64,000 nt of DNA from Ovis canadensis (GCF_042477335.2 NC_091245.1:118702501-118766500); one strand, 5' to 3'; counted from the first letter of the stretch, positions 11,661-22,800 are shown. Numbers and translations are program-made. The notes: generated by a model from the letters alone, not told the origin.

Positions 11661-11689
11661 GATAAACTTTTTTTTTAAAGTCTAAGTAG

Positions 11690-12300
11690 TGATCCCATGC
11701 TTAAAATTGTTTAAAAGATATCAGTGGAACAGAAGAGAGAATTCAGAAAGAGACCTAAATATGCATAGCGTTTTTGTTCATAATAAAGGTGTCATTTCTG
11801 ATCAGTGAATTTATATGCAATCTAGTCAGTGGGGTAAATAAAATAGTATTCAGGAATTGAAGAATATTGGAAAAAATAAGGCAGATTCATATGTCACTGC
11901 TTATAACAAAATTGTTTACAGATGTATCAAAGATTTTATATAAAATAAATCTGTACAATTCCTACATAAAGCATGAATGAATTTACAGTAGGTTCTGGAG
12001 TGGAAAAAGACCTTTCCAAGAAAGATATCAAGGCACCGAGACATAAGGCAAACGTTTGATAAATTTAACCACACCAAATTTATAAATTCCTCCTTGATAA
12101 ATAAATAAATACATTAATAAATAAACCCTAAAACTCATTAACAAACTGGGGAAAGATATTTGAAGTACAGGAAAATAAACAACAGATATCCTTAATCTGT
12201 GTAAAAAGTTATACAGGTAGAGAAAATAAATTCAAATAACAAAAGCTAAACAGATAAATAAACAAAAGATTTTACAAGAAGTTAAAAAATAAATAAAAGG
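11690..12300 (+). mobile_element. Ancient L1 ORF2 3' portion (sense), left half
   Basis: Content follows the L1 ORF2 region after the reverse-transcriptase domain ('gataaaggtgtcatttctgatcagtg', 'ggagtggaaaaagacctttcc', 'aacaaactggggaaagatatttg') with many stops. It continues at about 13205 beyond a younger L1 insertion. Confidence 0.7.
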
Positions 12301-13140
12301 TAGTTCTATTTGCAATTTTTTAAGGAATCTCCACACTGTTCTCCATAGTGGCTGTACTAGTTTGCATTCCCACCAACAGTGTAGGAGGGTTCCCTTTTCT
12401 CCACACCCTCTCCAGCATTTATTGCTTGCAGATTTTTGGATTGCAGCCATTCTGACTGGTGTGAAGTGGTACCTCATTGTGGTTTTGATTTGCATTTCTC
12501 TAATAATGAGTGATGTTGAGCATCTTTTCATGTGTTTGTTAGCCATCCGTATGTCAATCCCACTGCTGGGCATACACACTGAGGAAACCAGAATTGAAAG
12601 AGACACATGTACCCCAATATTCATCGCAGCACTGTTTATAATAGCCAGGACATGGAAACAACCTAGATGTCCATCAGCAGATGAATGGATAAGAAAGCTG
12701 TGGTACATATACACAATGGAGTATTACTCAGCCGTTAAAAAGAATTCATTTGAATCAGTTCTGATGAGATGGATGAAACTGGAGCCAATTATACAGAGTG
12801 AAGTAAGCCAGAAAGAAAAACACCAATACAGTATACTAACACATATATATGGAATTTAGGAAGATGGCAATGACGACCCTTTATGCAAGACAGGAAAAAA
12901 GACACAGATGTGTATAACGGACCTTTGGACTCAGAGGGAGAGGGAGAGGGTGGGATGATTTGGGAGAATGGGAATTCTAACATGTATACTATCATGTAAG
13001 AATTGAATCGCCAGTCCATGTCTGACGTAGGGTGCAGCATGCTTGGGGCTGGTGCATGGGGATGACCCAGAGAGATGTTGTGGGGAGGGAGGTGGGAGGG
13101 GGGGTCATGGTTGGGAACGCATGTAAGAATTAAAGATTTT
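12301..13140 (+). mobile_element. Young L1 3' end with 5' inversion (twin-priming type)
   Basis: 12301-12556 is L1 ORF2 in antisense (motifs [28 protein letters not shown] on the - strand). At 12557 the strand switches and the next part of ORF2 follows in sense ([41 protein letters not shown]), then the L1 3' UTR and an A-rich tail at about 13130. Flanks 'aaataaataaaag' near 12290 and 13190 are compatible with a target duplication, but the low-complexity sequence makes this uncertain. Confidence 0.88.
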
Positions 13141-13204
13141 TAAATTAAAAAAATAAATAAATAAATAATTTTTAAAATGTAAATAAATAAATAAATAAAT
13201 AAAA
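13140..13204 (+). repeat. (TAAA)n low-complexity tail
   Basis: Two runs of taaa/aaat repeats (13147-13168 and 13180-13204) follow the L1 3' UTR. They are best read as its variegated poly(A) tail plus the flanking target-site copy. Confidence 0.85.
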
Positions 13205-13700
13205 GTATGGATGGACAGGGATCTTCAGCCTTACACAAAGGTAAAGAAATGAGAACCAAGATGATGGAATACAGTATTTCTCTCATGAGACTGGCAGGAA
13301 GGTAGGGTGGCTTCATGGATCCATGGAGGCTGTGAACACCCAAAACTCCCTCTGGAGCTGTTGAACATGAAATACAGTCATTCTCATACATTGTCCTGAA
13401 ATGTTGTTGAAGGGTAAATTTGTCAACACCTCCTGGAGAAAACTTTTGACAGTTGATTTCAATATTTAAAATGTACAGACTCATTAACCCTACAATCCCA
13501 CTGCTAGGTATTTACCCTAAGGATATACTGGCAAAATATGCCAGAGTATCTTTTCAACTTTTCAAGGATATTCACTGCAGCCTTTTTCACAAAATAGAGG
13601 AAAAAATGGAACCAACTAAATTGTCTGCCATAATGGGCTAGTTAAAGTGTAAGTGCATTCAACTGCTGCATTAAAAATGCCACAATTTAAAGAAAATATG
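13205..13700 (+). mobile_element. Ancient L1 ORF2 3' portion (sense), right half
   Basis: Contains 'ctacaatcccactgctaggtatttaccctaaggatat' in content and 'ttcactgcagcctttttcac', i.e. the ORF2 C-terminal region that should follow 11690-12300. Together they show an old L1 split by the younger one. Confidence 0.65.
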
Positions 13701-14121
13701 TTCTAAGTGCTGATATGAAAAGATTTCTGACATTTTTGTATTATGTTTTAAGAAAAGCAAAACAAATAACATAAATTTAGTAGAAACCTTCTTGTACAAA
13801 CAAAAAAATTTACAAGGAGAGATGAATATAGACATGCAGCTATGAAAAGTTTTTTTTAAGGCCCTCTGAAACAAAGACATAGCAGAAAAACAATAGCCTT
13901 ATTTGGATAATGACCTTAGAGCTAACTTCTTTTTGACAGAGAAAGCCCAACAGGGAGTCTCTGAACAAGAACAGTCTGATCTCTTGCAGTCTGAGATACA
14001 TTTAAGAAATGCCCCCAATTCTGGGCTCTTTCTACTCTATCTAGTCATTTTCTACTTGAAAACAGGTCAGTTCTTGCTTGGACTCATCTCTTCCTTATAA
14101 TTTTATTTTTAAAAATATAGG
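13701..14121. other. AT-rich sequence, no gene recognised
   Basis: No exon or named repeat seen. Frames are short and AT-driven. Confidence 0.4.
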
Positions 14122-14222
14122 GACTTCCCTGGAGGTCCAGTGATTAAGACTCTGCACTTCCACTGCAGGAGGTGCAGTTCAATCCCTTGTCAGGGAACTA
14201 AGATTCTGCATGTCATATACAT
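14122..14222 (+). mobile_element. CHR-type tRNA-derived SINE
   Basis: Reads 'gggacttccctggaggtcca' then 'ttaagactctgcacttccac' and 'cagggaactaagattctgca', the Cetartiodactyl CHR SINE with degenerate A/B boxes. Right side is truncated into AT-rich sequence. Confidence 0.88.
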
Positions 14223-14280
14223 TTATATCCATATATATGTTTTTATTTTTATAAAATAAAATAGTTTTATAAAATAGTTT

Positions 14281-14609
14281 TTATTTTTTTGCTTTAAGTA
14301 TACTTGATTTACAATCTCATGTTAGTTTCAGGTGTACAGCATGGTGATTCAGATAGATACGTATTTTATTTTCAGATTCTTTTCCCTTATCAGCTATTAC
14401 AAAATATGGAGTATAATTTCCTGAGCTATATAGTAGGTCTTTGTTGGTTACCTATATGCAGTAGTATGTATCTGTTAACCCCAAACTCCTAATTTCTCCC
14501 TGCCCCATTTTCCCTTTTTGTAACCATAAGTTTGTTTTCCGTATCTATGGAATTCTATTTCTGTTTTGTAAACAAGTTCATTTGGTCTTTTTTTTGATTC
14601 CACCAATAA
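14281..14609 (-). mobile_element. Antisense L1, segment 1 (3' UTR)
   Basis: A T-rich run (complement of the poly(A) tail) precedes 'gctttaagtatacttgattt' and the ruminant L1 3' UTR. This is the 3' end of the L1 that continues in pieces to about 26880. It is interrupted at 14609 by BovB; AATAA at 14605-14609 recurs at 15447-15451. Confidence 0.85.
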
Positions 14610-15446
14610 AAGCAAGAGAGTTTCAGAAAAACATCTATTTCTGCTTTATTGACTATGCCAAAGCCTTTGACTGTGTGGATCACAATCAACTGTGGAAAAT
14701 TCTGAAAGAGATGGGAATAGCAGACCACATGACCTGCCACTTGAGAAACCTATATGCAGGTCAGGAAGCAACAGTTAGAACTGGACATGGAACACCAGAC
14801 TGGTTCCAAATAGGAAAAGGAGTATATCAAGGCTGTATATTGTCACCCTGCTTATTTAACTTCTATGCAGAGTACATCATGAGAAACGCTGGACTGGAAG
14901 AAGCAGAAGCTGGAATCAAGATTGCTGGGAGAAATATCAATAACCTCAGATATGCAGATGACACCACCGTTATGGCAGAAAGTGAAGAGGAACTAAAAAG
15001 CCTCTTGATGAAAGTGAAAGAGGAGAGTGAAAAAGTTGGCTTAAAGCTCAACATTCAGAAAATGAAGATCATGGCATCTGGTCCCATCACTTCATGGGAA
15101 ATAGACGGGAAACAGTGTCAAACTTAATTTTGGGGGGCTCCAAAATCACTGCAGGTGGTGACTGCAGCCATGAAATTAAAAAACACTTACTCCTTAGAAG
15201 AAAAGTTATGACCAACCTAGATAGCATATTTAAAAGCAGAGACATTACTTTGCCGACTAAGGTCCATCTAGTCAAGGCTATGGTTTTTCCAGTGGTCATG
15301 TATGGATGTGAGAGCTGGACTGTGAAGAAGGCTGAGCACCTAAGAATTGATGCTTTTGAACTGTGGTGTTGGAGAAAACTCTTGAGAGTCCCTTGTGCTG
15401 CGATTCACGGGGTCGCAGAGTCGGACATGACTGAGCAACTGAACTG
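14610..15446 (+). mobile_element. BovB LINE fragment inserted in the antisense L1
   Basis: Sense BovB reverse-transcriptase coding is open from 14582 to 15127, with [20 protein letters not shown] and the catalytic YADD motif (near 14957). It then frameshifts near 15110. Near 15393 it jumps from the LLRVP region to the CAAIHGVAES tail, an internal deletion of about 250 bases relative to 19640-20230. Confidence 0.92.
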
Positions 15447-16755
15447 AATAAGCAATATCATATATTTGCCTTTGTCTGACTTACATCACTTAAAATGATA
15501 ATCTCTAGGTCCATCCATATTGCTACAAATGCCATTATTTCATTCTTTTTGATGACTGAGCAACAACCTATTATACATATGTATGCATATGTATGTATGT
15601 GTGTGTGTGTGTGTGTGTGCGTGCGCACACGCACGTACCATACCTACTTTATCCTTTCATCTATTGATGGACATTCAGGTTGCTTCCATGTCCTGGCTAT
15701 TGTAAATAGCACTGCTATGAACACTAGGGTGCATAATCTTTTCTAAATAGATTTTTTCTCTGGATGTATGCCAAAGAGTGATATTATTAGATTGTCTGGT
15801 AACATTTTTAGTCTTTTAAGAAACTGTTCTCTGTAGTGGCTGCACCAATTCACATTCCTATCAACAGCATAGGAGGTTCTCTTTTCTCCATACCCTCTCC
15901 AGCATTTATCATTTGTAGACTTTTTGATAATGGTCGTTATGACTGGTGTGAATTGATAATTCATTGTGGTACTGATTTGCATTTCTCTGATAATTAGTGA
16001 TATTGAGCATTTTTTTCATGTGTCTCTTGGCCATCTATAGGTCTTCTTTAGAGAAATGTCTATTTAGATCTTCGGCCCATTCCTTGAGATCTTCAACAAT
16101 TTCTTGAATTGTTTATTGCTTTTATATTGAACTGTAGAGTTGTTTATATATTTTGGAAATCAATTCCTTGTCTGTCACATCATTGGAAAATATTTCCTTT
16201 CATTCTGTAGGTTGCCTTTTCATTTTATTTATGATTCCCTTTGCTATGCAAAATTGCTATGCAATTTTAAGTTTATATTTCATTTGTTTATTTTTGCTTT
16301 TATTCCCATTACTCTAGCAGATAAGTTAAAAAATGTATTAATGCAGTTCATGTCGGAGCATTCTGCCTATGTTTTCTTCTAAAAGTTTTATAGTATCTAG
16401 TCTTACATTTAGGTCTTTAATTCATCTTGTGTTTACTTTTGTATATGGTGTAAGAGAATGTTCTAATTTTATTCTTTATGTAGCTGTTCAGTTTTCCCAG
16501 CAGTTACTGAAGAGATTTTCTTTGCTCCATTTATATTTTTGCCTAGTTTGTCATAGATTAATTGACCACAGCTTTGTAGTATAGTCTCAAGTCAGGGAGC
16601 CTGATTCTTCCAGCTCTGTTCTCTGTTCCTTTTCAAGATTACTTTGGCTAATCAAGGCCTTTTATGTTTTCATACAAATCTGAAAAATGTTTTGTTCCCT
16701 TTATATGAAAAATGCCATTGGTAATGTGATAGGAATTATATTGAATCCATATATA
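15447..16755 (-). mobile_element. Antisense L1, segment 2 (ORF2 3' part)
   Basis: Continues the L1 of 14281-14609 without a gap in content: 'tttgtctgacttacatcactt', then the ORF2 C-terminal region with 'ggagaaatgtctatttagatc'. A TG/CA microsatellite interrupts it at 15573-15640. ATATATA at 16749-16755 is repeated at 17671-17677 across the next BovB. Confidence 0.88.
15573..15640. repeat. (TATG)n/(TG)n microsatellite
   Basis: tatgtatg repeats pass into about ten TG units and then 'cgtgcgcacacgcacg'. It is a purine-pyrimidine alternating tract. Confidence 0.95.
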
Positions 16756-17670
16756 ACCATGGATATGGAACAACAGACTGGTTCAAAATAAGGAAAGAAG
16801 TACATTAAGGCTATATATTGTCACCTTGCTTATTTAATGTATATGCAGCATACATCATGGAAAATACTGGGTTGGATGAATCACAAGTTCGAATCATGAT
16901 TGCTGGGAGAAATATCAATAACCTCAGATATGCATATGACATCACTCTAATGGCAGAAAGTGAAGAGGAACTAAAGAACCTCTTGATGAAGGTGAAAGAG
17001 GAGAGTGAAAAAGCTGGCTTAAAACTCAGCAATCAAAAAACAAAGATTGTGGCATCTGGTCCCATCACTTCATGACAAATAGATGAAGAAACAATGGAAA
17101 CAGTGAGAGACTTTATTTTCCTGGGCTCCAAATCACTATGGATGGTGACTGCAGCCATGAAATTAAAAGATGCTTGCTTCTTGGAAGAAAAGCTATGACA
17201 AACATAGACAGCATATTAAAAAGCAGAGACATCATTTTGCTGGTAGTCATGTATGAATGTGAGAGTTGGAGCATAAAGAAGGCTGAGAGATGAAGAATTG
17301 ATGCTTTCAAACTGTGGTGCTGAAGAAGACTCTTGAGAGTCCCTCAGTCTGCAAGGAGATCAAACCAGTCAATCCTAAAGAAAATCAACCCTGAATATTC
17401 ATTGGAAGGACTGATGATGAAGCTGAAGCTCTAATACTTTGGCCACCTGGTGCAAAGAGCCAACTCACTGGACAAAACCCTGATGCTGGGAAAGATTAAA
17501 GGCAGGAGGAGAAGGGAATGACAGAGGATGGGATAGTTGGATGGCATCATCAACTCAATGGACATGAGTTTGAGTGATCTCTGGGAGATAGTGAAGGGCA
17601 GGGAAGCCTGGAGTGCTGCAGTCCATGGAGTCACAAAGAGCCAAACATGACTGAGCAACTGAACCTAGGG
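16756..17670 (+). mobile_element. BovB LINE fragment inserted in the antisense L1
   Basis: Sense BovB from the reverse-transcriptase core (NNLRYAYD at 16915, where the catalytic YADD is changed to YAYD) to the 3' end 'gactgagcaactgaa'. Several stops and a deletion near 17240. Seven-base ATATATA on both sides fits a target duplication. Confidence 0.9.
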
Positions 17671-18221
17671 ATATATAGCCATTTAAAGATATTGATTCTT
17701 CTCATCCAAGAACATGTTATATCTTTCCATCTGTTTGTGTCATCTTCAGTTTCTTTCATCAGTTTCTTTTAGTTTTCAGAGCAAAGGTAGGTCTCTTGCC
17801 TCCTTAGGTAGCTTTGTTCCTAGGTATTTTTTTCTTTTTGATGTGGTGGTGAATGGGATTGTTTTTTAATTTCTCTTTCTCATCTTTCATTGTTACTGTA
17901 TAGAGATGTAGCTAATTTCCGTGCATTAATTTTGTATCCTGAAACTTTATCAGTCTCATTGGTGAGCTCTAGTAGTTTTCTTATAGCATCTTTAGGATTT
18001 TACAGGTATAGTATCATGTTGTCTGCAAATGGTGAGAGGTCTACTTATTCTTTTCCAATTTGAATTCCTTCTATATCTTTTTCTACTCTGATTGCTGTGG
18101 CTAGGACTTCCAAAACTATGTTGAATAATAGTGGTGAGAGTAAGTACCCTTGTCTTATTCCTGATCTCAGAGAAAATGCTTTAACCTTTTCATTGTTGAG
18201 TATGTTAGCTTTGGGTTCGGT
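17671..18221 (-). mobile_element. Antisense L1, segment 3 (ORF2)
   Basis: 'ccatctgtttgtgtcatcttcag', 'ccttgtcttattcctgatctcagag' are the standard antisense L1 ORF2 text. It continues from segment 2 and on into 20231. Confidence 0.88.
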
Positions 18222-20230
18222 AATTATACAGTGGAAGTGAGAAATAGATTTAAGGGCCTAGATCTGATAGATAGAGTGCCTGATGAACTATGGAATGAGG
18301 TTCGTGACAGGAGACAGGGATCAAGACCATCCCCATGGAAAAGAAATGCAAAAAAGCAAAATGGCTGTCTGGGGAGGCCTTACAAATAGCTGTGAAAAGA
18401 AGAGAAGTGAAAAGCCAAGGAGAAAAGTAAAGATATAAGCATCTGAAATCAGAGGTCCAAAGAACAGCAAGAAGAGATAAGAAAGCCTTCTTCAGCGATC
18501 AATGCAAAGAAATAGAGGAAAACACCAGAATGGGAAAGACTAGAGATCCTTTCAAGAAAATTAGAGATACCAAGGGAACATTTCATGCAAAGATGGGCTC
18601 GATAAAGGACAGAAATGGTATGGACCTAACAGAAGCAAGAAGATATTCAGAAGAGATGGCAAGAATACACAGAAGAACTGTACAAAAAGGATCTTCACGA
18701 CCCAGATAATCATGATGGTGTGATCACTCATCTAGAGCCAGACATCCTGGAATGTGAAGTCAAGTGGATCTTAGAAAGTATCACTACAAACAAAGCTAGT
18801 GGAGGTGATGGCATTCCAGTAGAGCTATTTCAAATCCTGAAAGATGATGCTGTGAAAGTGCTGCACTCAATATGCCAGCAAAGTTGGAAAACTCAGCAGA
18901 GGCCACAAGACTGGAAAAGGTCAGTTTTCCTTCCAATCTCAAAGAAAGGCAATGCCAAGGAATGCTCAAACTACCACACAATTGCACTCATCTCACATGC
19001 TAGTAAAGTAGTACTCAAAATTCTCCAAGCCAGGCTTCAGCAATACGTGAACCGTGAACTCCCTGATGTTCAAGCTGGTTTTAGAAAAGGCAGAGGAACC
19101 AGAGATCAAATTGCCAACATCTGCTGGATCATCGAAAAAGCAAGAGAGTTCCAGAAAAACATCTATTTCTGCTTTATTGACTATTCCAAAGCCTTTGACT
19201 GTGGGGATCACAATAAACTGTGGAAAATTCTGAAAGAGATGGGAATACCAGACCACCTGACCTGCCTCTTGAGAAATCTGTATGCAGGTCAGGAAGCAAC
19301 AGTTAGAACTGGACATGGAACAACAGACTGGTTCCAAATAGGAAAAGGAGTACGTCAAGGCTGTATATTGTCACCCTGCTTATTTAACTTCTATGCAGAG
19401 TACATCATGAGAAACGCTGGACTGGAAGAAACACAAGCTGGAATCAAGATTGCCGGGAGAAATATCAATAACCTCAGATATGCGGATGACACCACCCTTA
19501 TGGCAGAAAGTGAAGAGAAACTAAAAAGCCTCTTGATGAACGTGAAAGAGGAGAGTGAGAAAGTTGGCTTCAAACTCAGCATTCAGAAAATGAAGATCAT
19601 GGCATCCAGTCCTATCACTCCATGGGAAATAGATGGGGAAACAGTGGAAACAGTGTCAGACTTTATTTTTTGGGCTCCAAAATCACTGCAGATGGTGACT
19701 GCAGCCATGAAATTAAAAGACGCTTACTCCTTGAAAGAAAAGTTATGACCAACCTAGATAGCATATTCAAAAGCAGAGACATTACTCTGCTGACTAAGGC
19801 CTGTCTAATCCAAGCTATGGTTTTTCCAGTGGTCATGTATGGATGTGAGAGTTGGACTGTGAAGAAGGCTGAGTGCCAAAGAATTGATGCGTTTGAACTG
19901 TGGTGTTGGAGAAGACTCTTGAGAGTCCCTTGGACTGCAAGGAGATCCAACCAGTCCATTCTGAAGGAGATCAGCCCTGGGATTTCTTTGGAGGGAATGA
20001 TGCTAAAGCTGAAACTCCAATACTTTGGCCACCTCATGTGAAGAGTTGACTCACTAGAAAAGACTCTGATGCTGGGAGGGATTGGGGGCAGGAGGATGAG
20101 ATGGCTGGATGGCATCACGGACTCGATGGATGTGAGTCTGGGTGAACTCCAGGAGATGGTGATGGACAGGGAGGCCTGGCGTGCTGCAATTCATGGGTCG
20201 CAAAGAGTCAGACAAGACTGAGCAACTGAG
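18222..20230 (+). mobile_element. BovB LINE, longest copy, with an intact reverse-transcriptase core
   Basis: Sense BovB starts in the linker after the endonuclease ('attatacagtggaagtgag') and reaches the 3' end. A 342-codon frame at 18720-19748 holds the reverse-transcriptase core: [31 protein letters not shown] and catalytic YADD (near 19480). The frame shifts near 19668 (loss of a base in 'ttttttgggctcc') and the remaining C-terminal part is open at 19622-20041 in another frame. The endonuclease half is missing, so the copy cannot move by itself. Confidence 0.94.
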
Positions 20231-20283
20231 CTAACTCTATGGCTTTTATTATGTTGAGGTATGTTCCTTCTGTGCTTACTTTC
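20231..20283 (-). mobile_element. Antisense L1, segment 4 (ORF2, short)
   Basis: 'atggcttttattatgttgag' is the next part of antisense L1 ORF2 after segment 3. It ends at the LTR's ACTTTC duplication (20278-20283). Confidence 0.85.
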
Positions 20284-21515
20284 TGCCGGGGGCCAGCGTG
20301 AGGAATCCCACCCGTGACAAGGTCATGCAGAAGGAAGCCTGACAAAACGCAAGGACGTGATCAGGCTTCAGGGCTTCCCCCTGGAATTTCCTGAGCATCC
20401 ATCCCCCAAGACCAGAGTCTGCCTGCTTTACTGTGTTATGCTTTCCACCTACTCTTCTGTCATTAACAGGGGGCTGTCCCCCCACCACCTTTTTCTGGAA
20501 AAAATTAGAGCTTTTAGATAATAATTTTCCTGGGCATAATATGAGTGTTTCAATCCAAAAACCCCTCTGATATCTTTCTAGCCTGCCTGCAGGACTCGTA
20601 CAGCTGTGCATGTGATTGTTTACAGTCTCCCAACCTCCAGAGGCACAGGAAGCTTAAAACATCCTAGGAATGTAGGGGCTTCCAAGGAGTCAAAATCATT
20701 AGAATAGGACTGATTAAAGGTTTCATTTGTTGAGCCAATACTTGCTGCCAAATTTTCATATCTTTTATTTGTTGATATAGTTGGTATATATAAAAAACAA
20801 GTAGCAACATTAGATCTTTGAGTTAAGTAGCTTCTTTGTTATAATCCACTGCACCTTTGTTCTATAGAGATGTAACTTTTGTGCTTTAAGGAGATGCAGA
20901 TTAAAAGAAAAACACTTCAGGGGAAACGAGATTAACATTCATTAAGAAAGAGAGCCAAAAAGTGTTAACAAGCCTCTTGGCCAGAAGATAATGTAAATCA
21001 CCTGAGACATTTTGTATACAAAAAGATATACAGAAAGAGTCTGGGCTGCTAACCCCGCATAATTTTGTATTACCCCTTGATCTCTATGTACAATCAAAAA
21101 GGTATAAAAGGCCTTTCTAGACAATAGAGGCTGGGCCAGTCATTGGAAGGACTGGTTTCCCCCATGTCTCCTCTTTACTCTAATTTCAGGCTGAATTCCC
21201 ATCTGGGGCATGAAGGCTCACCATGTCTGCTTACTTGTCCCGGCTTCTAAGATCCGTAAGAGAGAGAGCCCAAGGCGGGGCACTCTCCGATATTCAAACG
21301 GGCGCCGGCGCCCTAACGTAAATGGTGCAAGTTCCTTGTCTGGAACTTTATTGGTTTTCCACGTAAACCAAGTTAGTCAGCCTCTTTTCTCCACTCATTT
21401 TCCTACCACACTATTTCTTCCTAATCTAATCTTATATTAATAAATAAATGTTTTTCCTCGCCAATGCTGTCCACGCTTCGAATTTCCCTGGATCCACCGG
21501 GGCTGGACCCCGGCA
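20284..21515 (+). mobile_element. Solo ERV LTR (BTLTR1-like), 1232 bp, in the L1
   Basis: Begins TGCCGGGGGCCAGC and ends GGCTGGACCCCGGCA: TG..CA ends within an extended inverted repeat. ACTTTC occurs at 20278-20283 and 21516-21521. TATAAAAG at 21103 and AATAAA at 21439 give the expected promoter and polyadenylation order on the + strand. It aligns in content with the LTRs at 2687 and 24879. No internal viral genes. Confidence 0.9.
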
Positions 21516-22291
21516 ACTTTCTGTAGAGTTTTTATCATAAATGGATGTGGAATTTTATCAGAAGCTTTTTCTGCATCAAATGAGATGATCATATGGTTTT
21601 TATTCTTTAATTTGTTAATGTAGTGAATCACCCTGATTGATTTGTGGATATTGAAAAATCCTTGGATCCCTGGGATATATCGCCCTTGATCATGGTATAT
21701 GATTCTTTCAATGCATTTTGGATTCAGTTTCCTAGTATTTTGTTGAGGATTTTTGTATCTATGTTCATCAATGACATTGGCCTGTAACTTTCTTTTTTGT
21801 GATATCCTTGTCTGGTTTGGTATCAGAGTGATGGTGGTTTCAGTGAATGAGTTACAATGTTGCATCTTCTTGGATTAATCTCTTGATCATTTTGTAGTGT
21901 CTTTCTTATCTCTTTTAGCAGTCTTTACCCTAAAGTCTGTTTTTTCTGGTATAAGAATTGCTACTCCTGCTTTCTTTTCTTTTCCATTACGTGGAGTACC
22001 TTTTCCCATCCCCTTACTTCCTGTCTGTGTGTGTCTCTAGATCTAAAGCAGGTTTCATAGACAGCAAATAAACAGGTCTTGCTTTTGTATTGGTTCATCC
22101 TGTTTGTGTATTTTCACTGGAGCATTGAATCCATTTGCATTTGAGGTAATTATTGATATGTATGTTTCTATTTTCATTTTGTTAATTGCTTAGGATTTTG
22201 GGGGTCTTTTCCCCCCTTTCCTCTTTTGTTCTCTTCTCTTCTGATTTGATGATAATTTTTAGTGTTGTGTTTGAAATCCTTTTGTGTGTGT
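21516..22291 (-). mobile_element. Antisense L1, segment 5 (reverse transcriptase and upstream ORF2)
   Basis: The - strand frame 21865-21437 has the L1 reverse-transcriptase region with NPKCIERII, INKLKNKNHMIISFDAEKA and PFMIKTLQKV. The stretch to 22291 continues toward the endonuclease side ('ggagcattgaatccatttgc'). Confidence 0.9.
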
Positions 22292-22514
22292 GTTGTTATT
22301 GTTGTTGTTGTTTAGTCACTCAGTCATGTCTGACTCTTTGCGACACCATGGACTGCAGCACGCCAGGCTTCCCTGTCCTTATCTGTCTCCCAGAGTTTGC
22401 TCAAATTCATGTCCATTGAGTCAGTGATGTTATCCAACCATCTCATCCTCTGTCATCCCCTTCTCCTCCTGCCCTCAATGTTTCTCACCATCAGGATCTT
22501 TTCCAATGAGTCAG
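22292..22514 (-). mobile_element. BovB 3' end, antisense
   Basis: A (ttg)n BovB-type tail is followed by 'tttagtcactcagtcatgtctgactc' and ends at 'ttttccaatgagtca'. It faces a sense BovB 3' end about ten bases further on. Confidence 0.88.
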
Positions 22515-22523
22515 CTAATGAGT

Positions 22524-22800
22524 TGTTTGGGTGGCATCACCAACTCAATCGACATGAGTTTGAGCAAACTCTGGGAGATAGTGAAGGACAGGAAAGCCTG
22601 GTGTGCTGCAGTCCATGAGTTCGCAAAGAGTCAGACATGACTTGGAGAAGGCAATGGTAACCCACTCCAGTACTCTTGCCTGGAAAATCCCATGGGCAGA
22701 GGAGTCTGGTAGGCTGCAGTCCATGGGGTCGCACAGAGTCAGACACGACTGAAGCAACTTAGCAGCAGCAGCAGCAGACATGACTTAGTGACTAAACAAC
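22524..22800 (+). mobile_element. BovB 3' end, sense, carrying a Bov-A SINE
   Basis: 'ggcatcaccaactcaatcgacatg' to 'gagtcagacatgactt', interrupted by a SINE, then 'agtgactaaacaacaa'. It is the inverse of 22292-22514, so the two tails form an inverted repeat. Confidence 0.88.
22644..22774 (+). mobile_element. Bov-A SINE with a perfect 12-bp target duplication
   Basis: CAGACATGACTT occurs at 22632-22643 and again at 22775-22786. Between them lies a Bov-A body ending in (AGC)n at 22761-22774. The duplicated bases are BovB sequence, so the SINE inserted in that BovB. Confidence 0.93.

Noticed and set aside
11367..11678. 103-codon frame with a signal-peptide-like hydrophobic start
   Set aside because: Lies within an ancient repeat-like tract, has no neighbouring exon signals, and its Ala/Pro content follows the repeat sequence.
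18720..19748. Reverse transcriptase as part of a defence system, retron or diversity-generating element
   Set aside because: Motifs and flanks are BovB LINE, repeated many times in the window; no associated genes or template repeats.
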